Shown one piece after another: positions 10,452 to 23,307 of a DNA stretch of 64,000 nucleotides (the stretch's first letter is position 1; each line of letters opens with the position of its first letter). This stretch comes from Microvelia longipes (taxonomy: Eukaryota; Arthropoda; Insecta; Hemiptera; Veliidae): contig JACMZG010000008.1 in NCBI GenBank assembly GCA_018340805.1, forward strand, positions 13,489,101 through 13,553,100, read 5' to 3'. The notes beneath the pieces were generated by a model that was not told the DNA's origin, did not search any database, and worked only from the letters and a program-made list of their open reading frames with translations. Both the position numbers and the translations under genes were made by a program.

Positions 10452-11378
10452 TCTAGCGAGCGAAGCGAGCCTTTATTTTAACCATGTATTATTATAAACA
10501 TGTACACTCTTGCGAGCGAAGCGAGCCTTTTTTACTATGTATTATTATAAATATAAGCATTCTAGCGAGTGAAGCAAGTCTTTTTTACTATGTATATTTA
10601 TAAATTTAAGCATTCTAGCGAGCGAAGCGAGCCTTTTTTACCATGTATATTGTAAATATATAGCAATCTAGCGAGCGAAGCGAGCCTTTTTTTATGTATT
10701 ATTATAAAATATACGCAATCTAGCGAGGAAGCGAGCCTTTTTTACTATTATTATTGTAAATATAGCAATCTAGCGAGCGAAGCGAGCCTTTTTTACTATG
10801 CATTATTATAAACATGTACGCTCTAGCGAGCGAAGCGAGCCTTTTTTATTATGTATTATTTTATATATAAGCATTCTAGCGAGCGAAGCGAGCCTTTTTA
10901 GTATGTATTATTGTAAATATAGCAATCTAGCGAGCGAAGCGAGCCTTTATTTCAACATTGTATTATTATAAATATAAGCATTCTAGCGAGCGAAGCGAGC
11001 CTTTATTTCAACATTGTATTATTATAAATATAAGCATTCTAGCGAGCGAAGCGAGCCTTTTACTATGTATTATTTTAAAGATAAGCATTCAAGCGAGCAA
11101 AGCGAGCCTTTTTTACTATGTATTATTTTAAATATAAGCATTTTAGCGAGCGAAGCGAGCCTTCTTTTACTATGCATTATTTTAAAGATAAGCATTCTAG
11201 CGAGCGAAGCGAGCCATTTTTACTATGTATTATTATAAATATAAGCAATCTAGCGAGCGAAGCGAGCCTTTTTTATTATGTATTATGATGAATATACGTA
11301 TTGTAGCGAGCGAAGCGAGCCTTTTATACTATGTAAAATGTTAAAGATACTTTAACTAGCAAGCAAAGCGAGCCTTTT
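10452..11378 (+). repeat. Minisatellite, about 18 units of about 53 bp
   Basis: Eighteen tandem units, counted by hand, each start with a version of tctagcgagcgaagcgagcc, followed by T-rich, then AT-rich sequence (ttttactatgtattattata). Unit starts are 50-57 bp apart. The core is highly conserved while the spacer drifts. The core cgagcgaagcgag also ends family U and family B repeats elsewhere in the window. Open frames across it are by-products of the repeat. Confidence 0.95.
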
Positions 11379-11399
11379 TGACTTTATATTTTAAAATAG

Positions 11400-12117
11400 T
11401 ATAGCGTCCGAATGTTTCAATAGACTATCTTCGCTTGTATTCAATAAATAATTTTATTTGATGTATTCTTTTGACGTGAGTTCTTGATGCAACGCATTAC
11501 TAGTGGTAGAAAGTTGTTATTTAGCACAAAAATCAGACCATGGGTCCAGTTGTATTGCCTAGATGATATTTTTAAGACTACGATAACCTACTTTGATGAT
11601 TCAACAAAAATTTTAAAAAATCGTTAAAAATCAAACATACCGATCATGTTGAAACTTAATGAAAATGTTGATCTTATAGGTGGTCAATTGATCCAAAAAA
11701 TTTCATTTTGATATTGGTCGCCATTTTAGAAATATTGACTATTAAACTTTAAAATTTTAATTTTATTTTTTATTTTTTTTTATTTTTAATAGGTACCTTT
11801 ATTGAATAAATTACAAAAAATAAAAAAATTGCCTAAATTTTAATTTTATTACTGCTTCTTGACGTTCAATCGTCAGATAGCAAACCACATAATGAATTAG
11901 CACTGGAAATTCCATAGCTATTCAACTTTTAGTTTGTTAGTTATAGACAATCATATATATTTAGTTCTGCGACAGTTAAAATTATATGAAAAAAATTGTG
12001 TACATGATGTGTCAACATCATGACGTCCTACCACATAAAATTCTAATTAACAAATCATATGATACATTGATTAAATATAGTGCTAATATTATAATAAAAA
12101 TCTATGCTAATAAACAT
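11400..12117. other. AT-rich stretch without recognisable gene
   Basis: No coding signal was seen. It lies between the minisatellite and a dispersed repeat. The stretch at 11,600-11,740 resembles decayed low-complexity repeat DNA. Confidence 0.4.
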
Positions 12118-12510
12118 TAGGGTGGCAAGTATGATCACAGATGATTAAAGCATTCGTGATGATAAAGCATCCGTACACGTAGTATTTATGGAATGTCTAT
12201 CTACCGTATTATTTCTCTAAGCTTTAATTAACATAACGCTATAACATTCTATAGATAATTCTATGCCTACTAATTCTAAGGTCGAGCGTGGCGAGACCAA
12301 AACTTGGAGTAATCAGGGCATTCTGATACGAGCGAAGCGAGTCTAATGTCAATACAACCTAGACTTTGGATAACCACTATTATGAGGTCGAGCGCTATAA
12401 GATCGAAGGAATACTACCTTAGGCTTTGGATATTCATACGATTTTGTTGACGAGCGAAGCGATTCCGGAGTAGTAAGGAAAATTACCGATGTACCTGATT
12501 TTTCTTTTTT
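12118..12510 (+). repeat. Dispersed repeat family B, copy 1
   Basis: Shared blocks with the copy at 38.0-38.6 kb are the aagtatgatca start, tttctaagctttaattaac, gcattctgat followed by gcgaagcgagtc, and a closing accgatgtacctgattttt. It carries several gagcgaagcgag-like cores (12,330, 12,450). Family U also ends in this type of core. It is non-coding. Confidence 0.55.
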
Positions 12511-13019
12511 TAAATCGCTGAATACAAGGTTTTTTTGTTAAAAAAGGATTTATATTATACAATTTATTTCCATTGTATTTGATATTAGCGAGTAGAAGCA
12601 ACGGTGTTACAATACTATGCTCTAAAAAGCAGATCGACATGTTAGTTTGCTCTTCAGCTTGGCAACGGGATATAAACAGTCAAGTTGTTTATTTATAAAA
12701 GGTTTTAAGTAAGTTTTGAAGAACATTCTGCTATAAACATTGGAACAGGAAGTAAGAAAAAGTAGCAGGTGGCAGCACATGCTTTCAAATCAAAGTAAAA
12801 GCAACATAGAATCAACTGAGATGCGATGAAACAGATTTTAGCTACAAAATAAATATTGGTATAAAATATCAATACTGCTTTTGTATATACTGTGGGACCA
12901 GAATGTCCTGTCAATGTTTTATTGGTGAAAGTGAACATATTATAATTCAACATTTTTCTTCCCTATTTTCTAAAACGTGAGAGAAGGGTTACATTAGCAA
13001 AAGACATAACACCAATTTT

Positions 13020-13255
13020 CATCCAATGGTGACGTTTTAGCTCCTACAGATCCCAATTTTATCCAATATTTTATCAAATAATATTTTAAATATTATTTGA
13101 ATTATATTTTGAATTTTCGCTAACGGAACGAAACTTCAACCCCAAACGCCTGAAACGGATAATTATGATGAATTGCCAGTTTTGGATTTTTAAGGTGAAC
13201 ACAATACTTTTCCTACTACCTACTATAATTGGCAGTAGGTGAGGAAAGTAAAAAG
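13020..13255 (-). repeat. Family U repeat, left-end fragment on the - strand
   Basis: On the - strand it starts tttttactttcctcacctac, then aggaaaagtattgtgttcac and attatccgtttcaggcg. The right part, including any 5S-like segment, is missing or too diverged to see. Confidence 0.65.
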
Positions 13256-16200
13256 AGAGAATTCGGTAATTTTAATAAAGAGTTTTGATGAAGTCTTTTA
13301 TTTTGCAAAGTGAAATAATATCAACTAATTTCAGGAACACTAAAACCAACACGTCTCACCACCAAAGAGTGTATTACGTAAAATATCCAGAGACGGCTTT
13401 TTCAATTATGCCATTAACAGTGCCGGTGAGTACATTGAACATGTACATTTGATATATGAGTTACTTCAACGTAATCTCCGTCTTAATATTTCTGTGATGT
13501 ACCGTCTGACATTTCTATTCAACATATATTTTTCAATCATAAAAGTATGAATTTGTAAATGTTATTATTCATTGAAAAGTGTTTTTATATCTAAATCAAG
13601 CTAATAACGCATCAGTATACCAGCAGATAATCCAGGTCGTGAAATATTGAGCTACATAATAAAAGAGATGAATGTAGCATGTTTGCAGACAAATGCTTTG
13701 CCCCCGCTTGCCTCTCTTTTCTCATGACTAATTCTTCCCAACCATTAATCATACCTTTTTTAAGCAGAAAAATTACATTTTTGTAGAGAGAAAGAATGAC
13801 GCATAAATATACTGCTACCGAAAATTCCATTCATACAATGAGAGTGTTTTCAAAAAATATGAATAAAAAGCATTTCAAAAGAATTACACTTTGAATACTT
13901 CTAGTAAGTGAATCCTCGTCTAAGGCTTGGAAATTGTTTCATAAAATTAACATTTTCGCTTAAGTGGCAATTTCAAATTCAAGAATAATTATATTTCACA
14001 TTTTTTACTAAAAAGCTAATAATTAAAGCTGTTTATATTTAATGCCCTAAGATTTGAATAAATTGAAATATCGTATTTCCTCGGACAAACTTTAGCCACA
14101 AAACGTTATTTGAATCACCGCCAACCGGAGGTTAAAATTTAATTTAATAAAATAAAATTAGAAGAACTATTGGGCTTATTGATTGTGCTTCAAATACTTT
14201 TAAAGTTAATTAAAATTTAGAAAGAAGCTTTATCCGAAGAAAATTCTGCTTTTAGTTTTCTGAATGCATTCAGACTATATAATATAATCAATAATTTTGT
14301 CTCCCATGTTTTCTCCTGGGACGTCTTAAAAAAGTCTTGGTCGTGAGTACTGCGCATAAATTTGTCTTTTATAGTAAATAATAATTTTGGTTAAAAATTC
14401 ATATTATTGTTGTTTTGTTCGCCAAACTAGCTTTCTTTTATTGTTATTTTTCATTTAATTGTTTTCCCCCTAAAAGGGAGAAAAAAAAATAGCTTCCCAC
14501 CCTTATTTTTAGGGAGAGGAGAACATTATTACGGCTTGTTTGTAAAAATAAGAGACGGAACAAATTTCAGGGCGAACGGTGTTTGGAGCAGTCGGTTAGT
14601 CACTTGCCTCGAATTCTTTCATAGTTCGAACTAGTTGGAGAACCATTGTTTTACTATATACCGGGGTATTTATTAATATTCTTAACATTTTACGCATGTT
14701 TTTTATTATCCTGTTTTAATGAAATTACGTTTCAACTTGGAAAAACATAAATTTTTGCTTAATTACGATAGAAGTAAATCTGGGCTATCGGCCCGTAGTC
14801 ACTACTCGCCACGAATTTTATTTAGCGAATTTTCATCGCCTCGCTATTTTTATTTTAGTATTTTTAGGGTTGTTGTTAAGTTATGAAGTATTCAAAGCCA
14901 ATGTTTTGAGACCCACTTAATATTTTCTCCAGTAAATTAAAACAAATTTTAAATTCCACTTTAATTATTTTTTATAAAATTAAATAGAAATATGAAAGTT
15001 ATAACTCATAGATATATAGGTGAGATATTATCAGAGCAGTTTTATGTAATAAATAACATTTAATAGGCAGAATGTTTAATGGAAATGTTTTAGGTGCTTT
15101 AATGTGAAAGTTCCATAAGAGTCAGATTAAATACAGGTGGTTTTCGAAGCCTCTTACAAGAGTAGAAAATTTCTCTCTGATAAAGTTAACGTTAGAGTAT
15201 TATATTATTTAAAAACTAAAAACTCTAGAAATAAGGCTTAGAGTTTTCCGCTTACCTGCCTGTGTGAACTTACCATATTTTATTTGCTCCTATAACTCAT
15301 ATTCCTCTTTAAATCTTTATGACTCCACTTTTGTGTTAGAAAGTAAAAAAATAGGGTCTGACATTTCAGATCCTCTTTACCTTATTTAAATATAATTTAC
15401 TGGGGATTTAAAAATCTAAAAGTGGTTAAATCTAAAATTTTATTATTAATACTTGTGTGTGTCTCCGTAATACTAGATAAGAATTAGTTATTATTTTTCA
15501 TCTAAATAATAATCATTAGAAATAATTCTCATCTAAAGTTTTGTTAAATCAATATTCATTCTTTATATTAAAATATAGGTTTAGGGTGCTTTGGGAAATT
15601 TCCTCAGAACTTTTCGAAAAGCTTGTGATGCGAACTTGCTTTGCAAGCCTTAGAATGACGAAGCGGCCAAAACCTTAAGGTTTAATTACTTTAGTCTCTA
15701 CGCTTGATCTCAGAATAGATAATTAGTTCAACGTCAAGGGTACGTTGAACCCTTAAAGTAATTTTTACTTTTAAGTTAATTTTAAGTTATTATTATTAAG
15801 TCATTACTAACCTTACAGTTTGTAATAATTTCAGCCTCCCTACGCTAAAATTGTAGTATAAAAGATTTACCCACCGCCAAGTGCTATATTACTTCGGCAG
15901 CTATCAACTGTGCCAGTATGAGTACAGGCGTGTAAGAGAATATCCAAAGACTGAAATCTGACAAGTCTTTAGATAGTGTGTCCGACACCTAAACTCAACT
16001 CACCGGCACTATCGATGCCATTATTACCGAAAGCCGGCTCTGCTTATATTTAATAAACTCTTTAGTAGAGAGACGTGTTGGTGATTCTTATAATTTTTTA
16101 AATAAGGAAATATAGCTTATTTATTTACGGAGACTATAATTAATTTCCGTCTTTATTATCGATTACTTTAAGTGAGTTTAAATGTAAATTACCTGTACGT

Positions 16201-17116
16201 TTTTGTATTCTTAATTTAATTAATAATTTATCTTCACTATTTATTTTATTTTTTATAGAGTTAAAAAATAAGAAAATTTATTAAATAGAGGAAACTTGGT
16301 TTTACAGGTTGATTAATGAGAGACAGTCTTTTGTATAAGTTTAAATGTTTTCTAAGCTAGATTTTCTAGCCTGCCCTGCCCTTGCGGCTAAACAAAGATA
16401 TACTCTCTATCTAGCTAAGTTATATAGAGAGAAATCTGTTTAAATAATAGAGGTGTCACTGACAACCCGAAGCAATTCCACCTCACCCTATTTCTTTTTT
16501 ACTTTAAATAAAAACAATAAAAAATAAACTGCATCTCTTTAGTAAACCTTTCTTTATATTTAAAAATAGAAACTTAATTAAAGTTAGACTTGGTTTGTTT
16601 AATTCTGTCTGGAGTTTTCTCTAAACACCTAAATGTCTGCCGTTATCAACCTATTTTATAGTTTCATGGAATGGGCATTTCGCCGCACAATGTAGTTGGA
16701 GCGTTAAAAAGTGTAGTAGCGGTAATGTAGTAAGACATTTACTATTTACTGGAATAAGCAAGACTGATTCCAATATATTATAATATACAGAGTCTCAGGT
16801 ATCAAAACTTTTTCTGCCATGCATTGGCAACTGCAGACAAGTCCATCGTTTCTTCAATTGTCACCGCTTTCTTAAGTGGGATTAAAAAGTTTTCTTTTCC
16901 AGGCTTACTTCAATCCTGTTTCTCAATAAGTATTTTTATCTACTTACGGTTGCAAAATTAGACATTACTGAACTGTTTTTAAGCTTCAAAATGACATTTT
17001 ACCAACACTCGTCACAATATTTAAAACAGTTCGGGAAATTTGCGTGGTAATACTCAACCTCTTAGGGAGTTGAGGTACATTTAAATATAATGGTAAAAAG
17101 TTAAAACACCCTAGGA
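13256..17116. other. 3.9 kb without recognisable gene
   Basis: I found no exon-like open frame, no RNA gene and no bordered mobile element. The base composition is AT-rich throughout, with small hairpins (for example ctcaacctcttagggagttgag near 17,050). A remote gene fragment cannot be excluded. Confidence 0.4.
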
Positions 17117-17124
17117 GGAGAAAT

Positions 17125-17765
17125 CATAGAGTTATATACTAGAGGGGGTATAGCCTATCTAAATACATTGAGAAACCTGAAACATCTTTTTTGGGCTCTC
17201 AGGTATAGAGATATATTATTAGATAGGTCCTATAGGTTATATTTTGAAACATCGAAATTGTAATCTGACCACATTTGCTTCTAAATATAATCAAATAATC
17301 AGTATAAAATAACAATTAATTATGTAGTAAAACGTTAAAAATACAAATCAAAACACAAACAATGTGCGAAAAACCGAAATAAATTTGATAATTATAACCT
17401 TAATTCACTCTTGAAGGAGGTTTTAATGAGATTACACAGAGCTCCTGAGAACCCTAACAAGATGTTTCAGGCTTCTCAATGTATTTAGATAGGGTATGCT
17501 CCCTCTAGTATATATCTCTATGCTCTCAGGGGCTCTGTGTAACCTCATTAAAACCTCCTTCAAGTGTTAGTTATTATAAATCAATTGATTTAGGCTTCCT
17601 GGACATTGTTTGTGTTTTGATTTGTATTATTAACATTCTCCTATATAAGTTATTGTAATTTTGTACTGATTATTTGATCCTACATAAAATCGAAGCTGGT
17701 CAGGTTAATTTTTTGATGTTTCATAATTTAACCTATAGGGCCCCTCTAGTAATAATATCTCTAAG
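17125..17765 (-). mobile_element. hAT-like MITE, family A copy 3, split by copy 4
   Basis: The outer element lies on the - strand: its right end is at 17125 (catagag) and its left end at 17765 (inverted ctctaag). Near-identical 8-mers flank it, ggagaaat at 17117-17124 and gaagaaat at 17766-17773 (7 of 8 match). Removing the nested insertion leaves about 314 bp, the normal size of this family. The break lies in its ctctcagg sequence. Confidence 0.85.
17204..17522 (+). mobile_element. hAT-like MITE, family A copy 4, nested in copy 3
   Basis: This 319-bp + strand copy (tatagagatatatt to tatatctctatg) is flanked by the perfect 8-bp repeat ctctcagg at 17196-17203 and 17523-17530. The repeat is derived from the interior of the opposite-strand copy 3. 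It is therefore a later insertion of the same family into itself, creating a long inverted repeat. Confidence 0.92.
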
Positions 17766-18054
17766 GAAGAAATGAATTAGGAGTTTATTATATTGCAGGT
17801 TATTGTGTTAATTTCGGTACATTTCGTCTTGTAAACATGATTATTGTTTATAATAATATTTTCTATATATTATTACTTAAAATACGATGTATTATTAAGC
17901 ATGAAACATTATTATAAAATACCTAATAAATACAATTGTATATTGGCAACACTGATATTCATGACCATTAATTGTTTTCCAGCTGTTTATGGATCGTCAG
18001 ATTTTTATTGTTTGTTTTGTCACTTACTTCATTATTTGTTGATTTATTTTATTT

Positions 18055-18259
18055 ATAGTACAGTCATTGAAGATGAAAATCGAGCCTTACCTCCGATTTG
18101 CTTGCCTATCAACCGATTTACCTGAAAATTTGGAATTAGGCCCTGTGGGTCAATGTCACCTTTCAAGTTAAGGTTGAGATAAGACTAATTCCAAATTTTC
18201 AAGTCATTCCATCGATAGGCAAGCAAATCGGAGGTATTATGCTTCATTGACTGTACTAT
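18055..18259. mobile_element. 205-bp TIR element
   Basis: The 18-base ends atagtacagtcattgaag and its inverted partner match at 17 of 18 positions. Inner arms continue as inverted repeats (acctccgatttgcttgccta, then gaaaatttggaattag), so almost the whole element folds back. No clear target duplication was found. The open frame crossing its left half is incidental. Confidence 0.7.
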
Positions 18260-18540
18260 TAAATAAAGACACGAAAATAAAACGTTGTAAAGATTTACTT
18301 AAACTGTAAACAAGTTAAACTAATTTTGCTATAAAATATAATTAATAATAGTGAAAGAATCAACATAAAAAAATTGTTGGGATTAGCGAATTACAAGACC
18401 AACTCTACCTGATATTGTGAGTATTGCAATAACTTCATAACAACATTTACTGCCTCTAATATCTCGAAGCAAATATATAATACCCTTTTTCTACTTGTTT
18501 ATTAAGTCATAAGTTACTTATCTTAATTTAATAATTTATT

Positions 18541-18616
18541 GCCTATGCGCCATCGGCTCGGGGGCTAATTTTAAAACTCGTCTGCAAAATTCCATTTTGT
18601 TGCCTAGTAGCCTAAT
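18541..18616 (-). mobile_element. Family D TIR element, fragment
   Basis: The - strand reads aggctactaggcaacaaaat, then ggaattttgcagacgagttt and agcccccgagccgatgg. This matches the left end of the family D copy at 6,219. Only the left third remains. Confidence 0.6.
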
Positions 18617-19654
18617 ATACTATTTTCTTCTTACTACTGAATTCGTTTTCTGCATTTAAAATCAGGACATTGCTTGTTAGTCGACGGTATTCCTAAACAT
18701 AGGTCTTAATGGTATAATTATGTATTTAAAGTATACTAAATTGGTGTTGCTCTTTTAAACTTGTCTTTCAAGCTTGATTAGATTTGACGTTAATTAGATT
18801 AATGTTAAACAACACCTATATAATAGCTAAGTTTAACTTATTTTTACCTAGTTTCACAAAAGCTGTCCGTCAACTACAACTACATTATTAGTCAGAAAGC
18901 TATCACAATCAAACTTTAATCGTGTTGTTCATTAAATTTCCATGCTGTACATTACCACACTAGCATATAAATGTTTAAAATCATTGCAAAATTATATCTA
19001 TCTCAATACTTCAACTAAGGTAAATTCTATAAAATGTTAAAGTTGTTTAAAACACATTAAATATTTCCTACGTGTACTATGGCTAACTCTATCTTTCATA
19101 TCTTTTAATATACAATATTAATCCTTGAAAAACCTATTTATTCGTTAGAAATATAGTATGGGTCTGCAACGTGATAGTTGTAAAAATATTAATAGTTAAA
19201 TAGGTTTGGCTTTTAGGTTAATCTTTAGTTATAAACTCGAATCAGAAATGTTTATCTCACCAACCTCTCTTAGCACTATGTTTTGTTTATTGTTACTTAA
19301 CACTACTGTTTAGTTTATTGTTACTAGTTTCAAGTTCCTAAACTCAAAATAAACTAACGTACGAGTACTTTTAATAGGAATAAATATGTTATAATATCAT
19401 ATGCTAAGGAATTATTTAACTATAGCACCCCGAATTTATAATTTGGACTCCATATTAATATAATTTTTATAATGGACTTATATATTATATGAGTCCATTT
19501 TATAGAATGTGGATAAACTTCACTTGATTTTTTGATTAGATTATAGTATGAGTAGAGTAGGTTCAAGTTCAACCCATCAGGAACACTTATAAAAACATGA
19601 TATTATTAGAAAAATATCAATTTTTATTGATATTTTATCCCCATATTATCCCTA

Positions 19655-19775
19655 TAGTCTCTTTTCCAGATTAGATGTCACCTTTCAATTATTATAACAT
19701 TGAGGGGACACCTAAACTGGAAAGGATCCCTAAAGCCTCTTTTCCAGATTAGATGACACCTTTCAATCTATTATA
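19655..19775. repeat. Small compound repeat, direct plus inverted units
   Basis: The unit ctcttttccagattagatg, followed by cacctttcaat, occurs twice in direct orientation. Between the two copies is an inverted relative, gacacctaaactggaaagg. It is probably the remnant of nested fold-back ends. Confidence 0.5.
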
Positions 19776-19859
19776 ACTATCGATTTACAACTATAAAATT
19801 TACATTTGTGTCAAAATTTTAATTTTAAATTTTTGATTACTCAGCAAAAAAATACCACG

Positions 19860-20180
19860 TTATAAAAAGTATTATCCTCCGGGCAGGACAATAAGAATTT
19901 ATGTCCGATTTTTGTGCCAACATTTAACTCTCTAGCGTTAACAAGGCAGGACTATTATGACTGTCTGTGTGTTTCAGTGTTAACTCTCGGCGTATGTGTA
20001 ACACATAACTCACAGCTGGAGTTATGTGTTACACATACAGACATACACACTCGGACAGCATAATGTAAGCGACATAATAATGCCTAAAACGGGGAAATCT
20101 CAAAAATTTTCGCCCAAATTTTTTTGGGCGATCACAATACTTTTTATATAACCCTATAGTGGTAGGTAAAGAAAAGTTAA
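19860..20180 (-). repeat. Diverged family U-like repeat on the - strand
   Basis: The - strand starts aacttttctttacctaccac and continues aaaaagtattgtgatcgccc, then has a tgtgtatgtctgtatg stretch. This is the same order of blocks as family U but with divergent sequence. It includes a hairpin around 20,010 (taactccagctgtgagtta read on the - strand) and another at the gcccaaa/tttgggc pair near 20,120. Confidence 0.5.
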
Positions 20181-20875
20181 AATTTTTAATTCAATAAACC
20201 TAGAATTAAAATTTGATTAAAAAAATAATTAAATCGCCATAAAGAGAAGAAAAAATGTCAATTTTTAGCTTGTTTGGTGCAGCCATAATGGCGACATTAA
20301 AATTATTAATGTCCATTAATGCGGATTAACATTTTTCATTTTTTTAAATTTGCTGTTTACAGTAGGAATCAGTTTCATTGTTCTACCTGCATTGGACAGC
20401 TGAAGAGATGGCTTGTACATCACCATAGCTAAAGAGTTATAATTAGCTAATATAAAATAAAAATGCTTATGTCTCGAAAATCTATTTATAAGTATTTAAA
20501 AGGTATTTTCAATATTAAAAAATCTTAAAATGAGATTATACTATTTCTGAAATATTTTGATATCTAGAGAAGTGAAAAAGTTAAAATGTAAAAAAAATAT
20601 TAAATAAAATTACACCCTTGCTCTGATAACTTTAATTTACCTATGCACGTTGTTTGTTTCACATTTAAAAAATCTTTACTTGGGTATTCCCTAATGTTAG
20701 TGGATTTCCTAAGGAAAAATGTTTTATGAAAAATTTTCTAATAACAGAGTATTTGCAAAAAAAAGTTTAAATAAGTAATTATTTAACATTAATATTATAA
20801 TTAATATTTTACTTGGTAATATAAGATTGAAGCAGAGTGGGAGTTAAAAGTTGCTATGGCAGCTAATAGTTATTT

Positions 20876-21057
20876 ATGCAACAAGGGATGAAAGTAAGTT
20901 TTACAGCTTAAGTTAAAGTTTCGTCCTAAGGCAGCGCCGAAGAAAGAAACTTCATTAGCTCACGAGGTCGGTAGGCCGAGGGAGATAAACTAGTTTGCTC
21001 CCGAGGCTTGCCGAAGTAGTTAATACGAGAGCTGAAAACTTTCATCCCTTGTTGCAT
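20876..21057. mobile_element. 182-bp TIR element with perfect 20-bp ends
   Basis: The left end atgcaacaagggatgaaagt is repeated exactly in inverted orientation at 21038-21057. The interior is richer in G+C than its surroundings, with gaggtcggtaggccgaggg and cccgaggcttgccgaagt. It is non-coding. No target duplication is evident. Confidence 0.75.
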
Positions 21058-21829
21058 ATTACATTTTATCTACGACTAGAGAACTAATACTAACAACTAT
21101 TAATATATTCTTCAGCTCCTTAATTATTATTGTGTTAGTTTCGTTTATTTTTACCATGTCAATTACTCTAATGAAGAGAGAATAAAGCCACTATCTTCAC
21201 ATTATTTTATTGTAAACTGTCAATAGAATAATTTGTAATTTAAACATTAGCGTGTGTATATTGTATATTCTACCCGTAGTACCAACATAACACCGAAAAA
21301 AATCCTAAAAATTTCCTAAAATTCCTAAAAATTTTACTAAAAAATTCTGTCAAGTTGGCAACACTTTCACTTTTTCTCCCTAGGGAGTTAAAGCACATTT
21401 ACAGTGTGAGGTAAGAAGACTGTAAATAGAACTTACAATACAAGGAGTAGATTATTTCCGCTAGTTTCTTTTTCCCTGTTGATCAAGAAGGAGAATGTCA
21501 TTTTCTCCCCCTATAAGAGGGAAAAAATTATAGTTTTTCTCCCTTCTTGAGGTAAAGATTATTAAAATATAGCTGAGTACCTAAAACTTGAACACAGTCT
21601 TAATTTTTTTCTTCCTTTGAAAAATAATAATTAAATATTATGTGTAAATAAATTATTTAAATAATTTATCACCCTAACTGCCATTTATTGTAAAAAAAAT
21701 ATGAGGAAATTAGATATTTTCACAATGCTGATAAGTTTATTATTTCAAAAGGAAACCTGCTAGCTGAATTTCAGTGAAAAATCACTTTAGTTTATTGATG
21801 TTAAAGACAAAAGAAGAAACAAAATAAAA

Positions 21830-21992
21830 GGGGCACATCCTTTTGAAAGACGGTCGAGGGTTTATTTGACTTAGTTAAGAAGGCATCAATACACCGTGTT
21901 ATAATAGGTTTTCTTCCTAAAGGTATTATTAAGATCCCGGGAAAATGTTCTTTAGGAAACTCCTTAGGGCAAAATGTAACAAGAAAGCACAC
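21830..21992 (-). pseudogene. Repeated coding-like relic, unknown family
   Basis: The - strand frame contains FCPKEFPKEHFPGILIIPLG, then RKPIITRCIDAFL. The + strand at 34,755-34,930 encodes a related string, SPLGASKEMFSRLLRIPQGR, then PITR. Such parallel protein-level similarity suggests that both are fragments of a mobile-element protein. I do not recognise the family. Confidence 0.4.
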
Positions 21993-21999
21993 TTGCTGT

Positions 22000-23110
22000 G
22001 GTTGGTTGAGTTTTCTCTAAACGTCTTTAAAACATTAAACAATTCAAGTCAACCGAAAACTCAAAGCAATTATTTGAAGTATAAATTGCATTGATTTTAC
22101 CTATTAATTAATAAGTCAAACCATAGATGTTGAAGTTATTTTTGTGAAATTTCTATTATTTAAGATTATCAGTCCTTTAAGATTATTAGTCTTTTAAGTC
22201 AAAGGCTGAGATGTGAGAACACACTAGAACCAAAACCTTTGATTTTATTTCATTTTTCTTTAAACATGTGTGTATTGTTCTACTTATTTATTGCTGCAGG
22301 TGAATGGTTAATATCCATTTACTAAAAGGTATTATAAACCTTTGCTTTGTCTGAGTTAATCCAATTACTTGCTAAGCACAGAATACATAAGTAGTCATAA
22401 TCTTCATGAGTTCATTTGCAAATGGAATGAGAACCAGAATAATTTTATAAAAGATGGATTTATTAAGGATTGAAAAGAGCTTGCAAGGCTTTCAAAAGAA
22501 ACAACTCGTTAGATGTAGAAAGATTAAACTTACCTCGAGGCAGAATTGAATCTATAAAGGCTATAAGAGCAACTAGAATGTTATCAATCACAGTAACAAT
22601 CTCAGGAAAAACAGAAACCAACAGACTAATGAATCGTGTAAATACGCCCTGCTCTAGAAAATCCAATTCTATTACATCTTGGATTTTCTTTAAACTAGTT
22701 TTCTCTTTTTACTTTTCATTCTTGGTATATTGCATTAAAAGATACCTAGATTAGCGAATTTTCAATTTTTCATTATACTCTCCCTTTTTTAGCTATATTC
22801 TCTCTATAGGATAGTAGGCAAAACGTTTATGTACCTTACCTCTCATATTTTTATTTCATTCAATAATTGCCTTTGGTTTTTTTTATCTTTCTTCCTCTAT
22901 ATGTAGTTTTTTTTAATAACAATCAGTCTCCCCACCGTTTTTTCTTCATTAAAAAACAATTAAAAAATCGTGGAGCTCTTTGTTTTTTAATACAATTTTA
23001 GGGTTGGCTGCTTTGATTTAGTTTTTCTGATAGGTTTTTTGAAAATACTTTAAATATACATGTAAATTCATTCTAATTTAATTCAATAGCTACAAACATG
23101 GTATACATAC
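22000..23110. other. Stretch without recognisable gene
   Basis: Overlapping open frames on both strands near 22,470-22,750 (up to 94 codons) do not resemble a family I know and show no splice or start context. A transposon relic is possible. Confidence 0.35.
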
Positions 23111-23117
23111 TTGTTAT

Positions 23118-23123
<6 letters not shown>

Positions 23124-23163
<40 letters not shown>

Positions 23164-23173
23164 TATATATTAT

Positions 23174-23231
<58 letters not shown>

Positions 23232-23256
23232 TACATATATATATTATATATATAAT

Positions 23257-23303
<47 letters not shown>
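23124..23303. repeat. TA microsatellite, about 180 bp
   Basis: Almost pure TA dinucleotides with a few taat phase shifts. An open frame reading Tyr-Ile repeats through it is not a gene. Confidence 0.97.

Positions 23304-23307
<4 letters not shown>

Noticed and set aside
11014..11238. 74-codon frame with repeated HSSERSEPF-like peptide
   Set aside because: It reads through the minisatellite; neighbouring units break the frame.
10452..11378. CRISPR-like array
   Set aside because: The spacers between cores are themselves repeats of one another, and the setting is an animal genome.
22463..22754. Paired open frames on both strands, 67 and 94 codons
   Set aside because: No family resemblance, no splice borders and no start context. 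Opposite-strand openness suggests chance or a relic.
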